Position numbers and translations under genes: made by a program | Shown here: positions 58,587-64,000 of the stretch, piece after piece | Numbering within the stretch: the stretch's first letter is position 1 | Layout: each line of letters begins with the position of its first letter | Origin: Nostoc sp. CHAB 5834 | GTDB taxonomy: Bacteria; Cyanobacteriota; Cyanobacteriia; Cyanobacteriales; Nostocaceae | Assembly: GCA_020829485.1 (NCBI GenBank) | Contig: JAIVFU010000035.1 | Location: 1 to 64,000 of the forward strand | Direction: 5' to 3' | DNA: 64,000 bases | Notes under the pieces: generated by a model | The model's input: the letters and a program-made list of their open reading frames with translations, nothing else | What the model was told of the DNA's origin: nothing | Databases searched by the model: none

Positions 58587-59348
58587 ATGTTAAATAGTCA
58601 ACAGTTGATTGGTCTAATTACGATAGGGTTGTTTCTTATAGGGACGCAACCAACAATTGCCCAATCAACTGCAAATACTCCAACGCCGACTAATCGCTCA
58701 AAACCCCAACGGATAATATTCAAACCACCACCAAATCAAGATAAGCCAAAATCTACATCATCGGGTGGATCGCGTAGTAATTGGCAATGTCCTCAAGATG
58801 CAACATTAGACACTACCTCAGCCAATAAAACCCCTTTGATGCTTCTTGCTCCCACTGACAGCAACTATGGGTTGACTGTAGCAGAGCATCCGACATTTTT
58901 AGTGTATCTGCCGCAAACATCTGCCAAGCAAGTAGTCTTAAGTTTGATGACAGAAGACAATCACCCTCATTCCCAAAGCTTTATTCCTATTAAAGGTGAA
59001 CCTGGTATTATTAGCATCAAGTTAGCAGATAGCTTCCCCCCTCTGGAAGTAAGCAAAAATTATCAGTGGTCTTTAGTGTTGATATGTGGAGAAAAACCTA
59101 ACCCTAACGATCCAGTAATCACCTCGTGGGTACGCCGTGTGGTTTTACCTCAACTCCAGAGTCAGCCGAGGACAACTTTGGAGCAGGCAGATGCTTACAG
59201 TGAACAAGGAATTTGGTACGATGCTGTCATTAATCTAGCTCAAATCAGAAATGCTCAACCTAATGATCAAGTCATAGCAGATATCTGGACTGACTTTCTT
59301 AAGTCCGTAGGGCTAGAAGCGATCGCTACTCAACCAGTTCGATTGTAG
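58587..59348 (+). CDS. DUF928 domain exported protein
   Basis: 253 residues: an N-terminal signal peptide (LIGLITIGLFLIGTQPTIAQ), a Pro/Ser-rich linker, then the DUF928 region with LMLLAPTDSNYGLTVAEHPT, YLPQTSAKQVVLSL, KNYQWSLVLICG and the terminal AYSEQGIWYDAVINLAQIR. DUF928 proteins in cyanobacteria are habitually encoded beside CHAT/TPR and CHASE2 genes; their activity is not established. It follows the CHAT gene by 89 bases in the same orientation and is probably the last gene of the TPS operon. Confidence 0.85.
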   Translation: MLNSQQLIGLITIGLFLIGTQPTIAQSTANTPTPTNRSKPQRIIFKPPPNQDKPKSTSSGGSRSNWQCPQDATLDTTSANKTPLMLLAPTDSNYGLTVAEHPTFLVYLPQTSAKQVVLSLMTEDNHPHSQSFIPIKGEPGIISIKLADSFPPLEVSKNYQWSLVLICGEKPNPNDPVITSWVRRVVLPQLQSQPRTTLEQADAYSEQGIWYDAVINLAQIRNAQPNDQVIADIWTDFLKSVGLEAIATQPVRL

Positions 59349-59353
59349 AAGTA

Positions 59354-59475
59354 GTTAAGGGACTTCCAAATAAAAAAATATCCCACTGTTCACACTCAAC
59401 AGTCAACAGTCAACAGTTAACAGTCAACAGTCAACACCTTCAAGCGGTTGTTTTTATTTCTTGGAGTTCCCTAAC
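59354..59475. repeat. MITE-like element carrying CAGTCAA heptamers
   Basis: The ends GTTAAGGGACTTCCAA and TTGGAGTTCCCTAAC form imperfect inverted repeats. The centre (59394-59437) is six tandem heptamers of the cagtcaa type. The right end runs into the last codons of the minus-strand CHASE2 gene. Confidence 0.65.
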
Positions 59476-62177
59476 TGTTTTTCTCGTAACTGCTGCTCGA
59501 TAAAAGCCTGATTTTCCTGGCTTTCTGACTGCTTGAGGTATTCAATGGCAATTGCTCCAGCAAGGGGATGGTCTTGGCACATTTCTAAAAGCAGTGCCAA
59601 AGTATGATGGAATTGGAGTCTTTCAAGTTGCTTGTAAGTAACCAATTCTAAGGCGACTGCTGACCCCAAAAACACTAACAGCGAGGGAATGATAGGTAAC
59701 CACCAGCCTAAGCAAAAGGTTAAAAAGCCAATCCCCAAAAGTCCAGCACCAGCAAAGATTATACTGGTAGCGATCGCAATTGAAGACCTCAGCTGTCGGC
59801 TAACTAATGCTCCTAATCCCGCCCAAACTAAAATCCATAGCCATTCTATGGGTTCTTGCCAAACCCGAAGCAAAGGTCTGCCATCAACAACAGCACTAAT
59901 TATTTGACTGATAATGTTCGCATGAACACTCACCCCAGCCATCGGCTGCGAAGAACTAAATAGACCACTGTTATAGGGCGTATAAAATACATCTTTAATG
60001 CTTGCAGCAGTAGTACCAATCAAAACTAGGCGATCGCGTAAACTATTAGGAGGAATGGTCTTTTCCAAGATATCCCTTAAAGGGAAAGTAGCAAAATTTT
60101 CCTGATTCCCTCTAAAGTTCAGCAAAATTTGATAACCTCCAGCATCTGCATGGATGTAGCCTCCATCATTGCCCACAAACCTTTCAAACACTGCTTTACC
60201 CCAACGCAACCTTTGACGTTGGGGGTCGTTGTCAACTAATTTTATGGTTATCTTTTTGTCCTCTAAATAGTGCTGCGCCAGTTTCATTGCCAAACTGTAG
60301 CGTGTTTCATTTTGCGATACGTCTACTGATAATAATGCACGACGCACCTTACCATCTGCATCCACCACCTGATCGGCAAAGCCCACTTTTTCTTGGTTGA
60401 GAGTAGGAGGAGGGGCAATGGTATTAATCTTACTTCCCACAACTTTTTCAATTCCATATAAGTTTGGAGTTGATTGGAAAATGTCAACTAAGTCCTGATG
60501 CCCAGGTTCTACAGGCAAATCTCGATAAATATCTAAACCAATAGCTCTAGGTTTTTGGGCTTTAATATTAGCAATTGCCTTAGCTAAAACTTGATCAGAA
60601 ATAGGCCACTTTCCTGCCTTTTTTATATCTTCTTCATCAATAGTGACAATCGCTATCCGGTTCTCTGGTGACTCTTGCAACAGTCGCCAGCGAAAAAACT
60701 GGTCAAGTATACTCCACTCGCCACCCTGCAACAGTCCACCAAAGCGCAGCAGCAGAATAGGTGCAGTCACACATATAGCAATCCGTGGTATCCAAAATAA
60801 GCCAATTCGCCGTTGCAAAACTTCTGGCTTGGCTTTTTGTCTAGCTTGTGCCAAAAGTTTATTAGCTTGTGCTAGTGTTTGCAGTGACATTTGGGCTTGG
60901 CGTTTGGCTAATTCCTGACTAGCGGCTAAAAATTGATAATCTAAATCGCCAAGGCTTTTACCTAATGCCCAAGTTAAGGTATCCTGTAAAGCTTGTCCTC
61001 GCAATAAATAGGATTCATCTTGGCAAGATGATGTTGACCAGGCTGCGATCGCATCTGCATAGGGTCGCAACTCTGCTAATTTACGCTCAACCCAACTGTA
61101 GTTGAATACAGCTTCGTAAATGCGATTATATACTTTGAGCTTGCCTTGTTGCTCAACTACTAACCCTGACAGCCGTAATTCGATTTGTTCAGGAGTTCCA
61201 TCAGCAGAAATCTCTCCTTGACGTAAAATTTGCTGATATAACTCTAATAATCTACCTGTACGTTTTTCATTTCTGTACAAAATGCGATCGCGAATCGTCC
61301 TCAAATGCTCAGGTTCATCTTGAGATTCCCAATTCTCAACAATGTTCGACCTTACTACTTGCTCAACCGATGAAAATTTTTGAGCAGTTGACTCCAAAAC
61401 TATAAACTGACACAGCTTTTGCGTCAGAAACGGTTGCCCACCTGTCCATTCTAGTATCTGCATGACAACCCCTTCGGGGTTAGTTACTCTCTGGTTCAAA
61501 CCATCTATTAATGGTTGTACTTCATCAGGCTGGAATCCTTGCAGTTCAATGGCCTTGCCAATATTGAATGGTGTCTGGGTCTTATTTTGAATCAGTTCGC
61601 TAGGATTTGCAACCCCCAATAGTGCAAAAGTCAAACGCCTGTATTCATAATTTACTTCTCGTTGCTGAAAGAAGAATCTAATTAAAGCAAAAAAATCATC
61701 CAATGAAAAATTCTGACTCAAAACACGATCAACTTCATCAATAAAAATAACTATATTTTGCTTAACCTCTAGTAACAGTACTTCTTCAATAAATTGGCTC
61801 AAACACTGCACTGGTGAAAGCAAATCTCTCCGCTCACGCCACCAACTCCGCCATTGAATTTTTGAGTGCAGATGGCAACTACTCACCAAAGATTGGACAA
61901 TCCCTGCATACCACTTTTCTGGAGTTACATCCTGTGTTCCCATTCCTGTCAAGTCAATAAAGGCACAGATGATTCCTTCTGCTTGTAGCCTTTGCATCAT
62001 CTGCACTCGCAAGCTAGACTTGCCCATCTGCCGCGAGTTTAGCACATAACAAAACTGACCCCACTTTAAGCGCTCATAAAATTCTGTATCAGCATGTCGT
62101 TTCACATAGCTAGGAGCGCTACTCTCAAGGCTCCCTCCGATTTGATATTCAAAGTTTGACTTCGCTGCTGTCATCAA
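59454..62177 (-). CDS. AAA-like ATPase fused to a CHASE2 sensor with three TM helices
   Basis: 907 residues. The N-terminal AAA_35-type NTPase (about 1-400) has SYVKRHADTEFYERLKWGQF, Walker A NSRQMGKSSLRVQ and Walker B NIVIFIDEVDRVL. A membrane segment near 470 leads to a CHASE2 extracytoplasmic domain (about 490-760: IAIVTIDEEDIKKAGKWP, PRAIGLDIYRDLP, RDRLVLIGTTAASIKDVFYT). Three transmembrane helices follow (WIAVWAG-like region, about 790-870), then a short cytoplasmic tail. The layout suggests an envelope sensor coupled to a cytoplasmic ATPase. It converges on the TPS operon; its final residues are encoded by a repeat element. Confidence 0.9.
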   Translation of the reverse strand: MMTAAKSNFEYQIGGSLESSAPSYVKRHADTEFYERLKWGQFCYVLNSRQMGKSSLRVQMMQRLQAEGIICAFIDLTGMGTQDVTPEKWYAGIVQSLVSSCHLHSKIQWRSWWRERRDLLSPVQCLSQFIEEVLLLEVKQNIVIFIDEVDRVLSQNFSLDDFFALIRFFFQQREVNYEYRRLTFALLGVANPSELIQNKTQTPFNIGKAIELQGFQPDEVQPLIDGLNQRVTNPEGVVMQILEWTGGQPFLTQKLCQFIVLESTAQKFSSVEQVVRSNIVENWESQDEPEHLRTIRDRILYRNEKRTGRLLELYQQILRQGEISADGTPEQIELRLSGLVVEQQGKLKVYNRIYEAVFNYSWVERKLAELRPYADAIAAWSTSSCQDESYLLRGQALQDTLTWALGKSLGDLDYQFLAASQELAKRQAQMSLQTLAQANKLLAQARQKAKPEVLQRRIGLFWIPRIAICVTAPILLLRFGGLLQGGEWSILDQFFRWRLLQESPENRIAIVTIDEEDIKKAGKWPISDQVLAKAIANIKAQKPRAIGLDIYRDLPVEPGHQDLVDIFQSTPNLYGIEKVVGSKINTIAPPPTLNQEKVGFADQVVDADGKVRRALLSVDVSQNETRYSLAMKLAQHYLEDKKITIKLVDNDPQRQRLRWGKAVFERFVGNDGGYIHADAGGYQILLNFRGNQENFATFPLRDILEKTIPPNSLRDRLVLIGTTAASIKDVFYTPYNSGLFSSSQPMAGVSVHANIISQIISAVVDGRPLLRVWQEPIEWLWILVWAGLGALVSRQLRSSIAIATSIIFAGAGLLGIGFLTFCLGWWLPIIPSLLVFLGSAVALELVTYKQLERLQFHHTLALLLEMCQDHPLAGAIAIEYLKQSESQENQAFIEQQLREKQLGNSKK

Positions 62178-62255
62178 GGCTGTCCTTTACATTTTCCAAT
62201 ATATATATTTAGTTTTTATTTCATATTCAGTCATATAAATAATTTATTATCTAAC

Positions 62256-62329
62256 AGTCCTAGAGAAAAATTATACTATTTTCATCTATTAACTGACTTT
62301 ACCTGACTTTTACCTATTTTTGATTTTTG
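62256..62329 (-). promoter_or_regulatory. Conserved 74-bp motif with 11-bp tandem boxes, copy B
   Basis: On the plus strand the core is CTTTACCT-GAC-TTTTACCT-ATT-TTTGATTT, preceded by ATTAACTGA. It is about 87% identical to 48313-48386 read in reverse complement. It lies 79-152 bases upstream of the CHASE2 gene start, an appropriate promoter position. The resemblance to PhoB-type boxes is by spacing and consensus only. Confidence 0.35.
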
Positions 62330-62352
62330 AGTAAGTAGGACGGCGTAAACAA

Positions 62353-62479
62353 TTAAGCTGTTACGCAAATAACATTGTACATTTACCTGATGACTGTTGA
62401 CTGATGACCGATAACCGTCAACCGTCAACCGTCAACGATTATAAAGAATGTTTATATAATTTAGACGCATATCAGCTTA
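62353..62479 (+). repeat. MITE with CCGTCAA heptamers, copy 3
   Basis: It is nearly identical to the copy at 17503, with four heptamer units and the intact right end ATATCAGCTTA. The right end supplies the stop codon (TGA on the minus strand at 62472-62474) of the neighbouring carrier-protein remnant. Confidence 0.8.
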
Positions 62480-62768
62480 AAGGAGAGACAATCATCGTCT
62501 GCGCTAATTCTCTTTGTTCTGTGTTCAGTAGGAATTCGCTGGCTATATGGTGCGCTAGGGATTGAATAGTGGGATGCTCAAAAAGGATTGTAGAAGCGAT
62601 CGCTTTATTCAAAGTGGCTTCCAATCGACTACGTAATTCTACCATCATTAAAGAATCCATACCCATATCAAAGAACCCTACTTGGACATTTGGTAGTTGA
62701 GAAGGTGGTAAACCTAAAACTTTACCAACTTCAGTGTTTGAAAATGTCTTGATTGCAGGTTTGAGCGA
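62472..62768 (-). pseudogene. PKS acyl carrier protein remnant
   Basis: The open minus-strand stretch reads SNTEVGKVLGLPPSQLPNVQ, then VGFFDMGMDSLMMVELRSRL and TLNKAIASTILFEHPTIQSL. It is a C-terminal ACP typical of cyanobacterial type I PKS, with the modified Ser in GMDSL. A stop precedes it at 62769-62771 and no other PKS domain is left. It is more divergent than the cluster's own ACPs, so it is a relic of a different synthase. Confidence 0.75.
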
Positions 62769-62916
62769 TTAGTATTGCAGGTCGTTACACCTACGCATCG
62801 GTAGAGCAGAGGGCTAACCCTAGTAGTCTGCCAAGGAAACTTTGCTGGGTAGTGCATCTTACTGATAAACTACTTAAAAATCAGAAAATAGCATGGTAAA
62901 AAAGTATATTAAGGTA

Positions 62917-63057
62917 ATGAGTTCTTACAAAATCGACCTAAAAGACGGAATTTTACGGATAAATTTTGGTGAACCGGCTCAAAATGACAGTAGCCTGATG
63001 CTGCGGTTCTCCAGCAAGCGTGGACTCAAACAGTGCTTTCTTTGTCAAAAATCGTAG
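62917..63057 (+). pseudogene. Csx3-like N-terminal fragment
   Basis: A 46-codon frame starts MSSYKIDLKDGILRINFGEP and continues AQND, then ends in unrelated sequence. The motif FGEPAQND matches what is remembered of the start of cyanobacterial Csx3 (CRISPR-associated) proteins, which are 100 residues or longer. A neighbouring frame reads PDAAVLQQA just after, suggesting a frameshift. No CRISPR repeat or other cas gene is present. Confidence 0.4.
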
Positions 63058-63119
63058 AGAGTTGACTATTGATAACTTTTTAACTGTCTGTTTATCCCAT
63101 CTCCTTCAATATCCACAAT

Positions 63120-63551
63120 ATGAAAATCGACCGATTGCAGGAACTTAAGCGAAAACTCACGAATGACGCAGACTTGTCCGATATCTGGCTATTTTATATG
63201 GATCATTTTGCGGATAAGCCAGAATTCACCGACCTGGGTGAGCCTGCCTATAATGAATATCTAAATACTGTCCTCCAAAAAACTTGTCAGCAGATGTTTG
63301 GCAGGACAATAAAGATTAGTGACTTTTTGCTAATCTACATAGCTCCGTATAATTTATTTCATGGGGCTTTCCAAGTTGAAGGGCGTATTGGGGGTATGAT
63401 TTATTTCGAGGATATAAAAATTGGGTTAATTGCAGTGTCGGCAGATTATCCCCCTACCAATGCGGTTAAGTATTCACGTTTTACTGAGGTGATTCAATTG
63501 TCTGATCCTAATGGCAACGATGTCTACGACGGGCTACGCCTACGCAATTGA
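63120..63551 (+). CDS. Conserved hypothetical protein
   Basis: 143 residues, MKIDRLQELKRKLTNDADLS onward, mixed alpha/beta with hydrophobic blocks ISDFLLIYIAPYNLFHGAFQ and GGMIYFEDIKIGLIAVSADY. No known domain was recognised. The last ten codons (DVYDGLRLRN) come from the dispersed repeat at 63520-63547, so the native C-terminus may have been lost or changed. The ATG at 63120 follows a CTCC-containing AT-rich leader without a strong ribosome site. Confidence 0.6.
   Translation: MKIDRLQELKRKLTNDADLSDIWLFYMDHFADKPEFTDLGEPAYNEYLNTVLQKTCQQMFGRTIKISDFLLIYIAPYNLFHGAFQVEGRIGGMIYFEDIKIGLIAVSADYPPTNAVKYSRFTEVIQLSDPNGNDVYDGLRLRN
63520..63547. repeat. Dispersed 28-bp GC-rich repeat, copy 3
   Basis: This stretch is identical to 55279-55306. 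It encodes the end of the hypothetical protein at 63120. Confidence 0.6.
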
Positions 63552-63561
63552 GATTCACTCT

Positions 63562-64000
63562 TTAATGTATAGTTAAGGGAATCCCGTTATCTTTGGGTTT
63601 TAAATTGAGAATAAATGGAACAGCTTTCAATACCCAATCGGACACGGGTGTATAATTAGCAGCTTCTTCTCCAAAGCTAATAGAAAGCATATCTGTATGA
63701 ATGATACCTGGATTGAGGGGTATAGCTGCCATACCAGTTGGCAATTCTTGTGCCAAAGAACGAGTTAATCCTTCTATTGCCCACTTAGAAGCGCAGTATG
63801 GTGCAACTTGGGCTGAAGTCGAACGTCCCCAGCCAGAACTAAAGTTAACAATAATACCCCGTTTGTTTTTCACCATTGCTGGTACGAAATGGCGAATTAT
63901 ATTCGCTACTCCTTTGATATTGATATCTATAAGATCAGAAAATTCTTCAGATGGTATTTCCCACAAAGGTGCTGGATAATTAGTAATTGCCGCATTATTA
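63562..64000 (-). CDS. Short-chain dehydrogenase/reductase, partial
   Basis: The frame is open to the window's right edge, so the N-terminus (cofactor loop) is outside. Visible features are NNAAITNYPAP, DLIDINIKGVANIIRHFVPA, GIIVNFSSGWGRSTSAQVAP and the catalytic YCASKWAIEGLTRSLAQEL, then NPGIIHTDML. These are classical SDR motifs with Ser, Tyr and Lys present. It is probably NAD(P)H-dependent. The substrate is unknown and there is no visible tie to the PKS cluster. Confidence 0.85.
   Translation of the reverse strand, partial: NNAAITNYPAPLWEIPSEEFSDLIDINIKGVANIIRHFVPAMVKNKRGIIVNFSSGWGRSTSAQVAPYCASKWAIEGLTRSLAQELPTGMAAIPLNPGIIHTDMLSISFGEEAANYTPVSDWVLKAVPFILNLKPKDNGIPLTIH

Noticed and set aside
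62917..63057. A functional CRISPR-associated locus
   Set aside because: Only a short N-terminal motif is present, with no cas genes, repeats or full-length Csx3.

Overview
The window reads as the chromosome or a large plasmid of a heterocyst-forming-type filamentous cyanobacterium (Nostoc/Anabaena group). The evidence is the many GCGATCGC (HIP1) octamers, tandem CCGTCAA/CAGTCAA heptamers, numerous MITE-like palindromic repeats, PEP-CTERM proteins, and a two-partner-secretion/CHAT/DUF928/CHASE2 neighbourhood typical of that group. No rRNA, tRNA or CRISPR array was seen.

Region 1 (1-4800) is mobile-element debris: a transposase tail, a frameshifted hypothetical gene, an Rpn/DUF4351-type gene whose 5' end is fused to a truncated IS4-like transposase, a broken ISL3-type transposase, and small palindromic elements.

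Region 2 (4828-38253) is the centrepiece, a plus-strand biosynthetic cluster of about 33 kb. It starts with a PUFA-synthase/heterocyst-glycolipid-like iterative system: KS-AT-ACP, a detached KR structural half, KR-DH', a KS(inactive)-AT-DH-DH protein and a PfaD-type enoyl reductase. A free carrier protein follows, then three modular type I PKS proteins (KS-AT-DH-KR-ACP; KS-AT-KR-ACP; KS-AT-ACP-C-ACP), an NRPS protein with a serine-type adenylation domain and a terminal condensation domain but no carrier, and an MFS exporter. The inferred product is a long, mostly reduced acyl chain made iteratively, extended by three malonate-type modules, joined to a serine-like residue and released by an unusual C-domain step. 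The first gene is interrupted at a run of nine A residues, exactly where a frame change would rejoin its ACP part to its KR part.

Region 3 (39159-43140) holds three PEP-CTERM secreted proteins, two of them paralogues, and a DUF4386 membrane protein. Region 4 (43141-44770) is decayed: a group II intron reverse-transcriptase remnant, a frameshifted IS5-type transposase and a GC-rich palindrome. Region 5 (44775-47802, minus strand) has an AAA-like ATPase and a GH18 chitinase-like protein with FG-GAP repeats. Next comes about 1.5 kb without a recognisable gene.

Region 6 (49287-62177) is a surface/secretion module: TpsB transporter, TpsA filamentous-haemagglutinin-like exoprotein with a 64-residue repeat array, TPR-CHAT putative protease, DUF928 protein and, convergent to them, an AAA-CHASE2 membrane protein. 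Region 7 (62178-64000) contains a repeat copy, a PKS carrier-protein remnant, a short Csx3-like fragment, a small hypothetical protein and a partial short-chain dehydrogenase.

Two recurring themes deserve attention: the chimeric PUFA-like/PKS/NRPS assembly line, and the number of MITE-type repeats that lie next to stop codons or have been absorbed into coding sequence.
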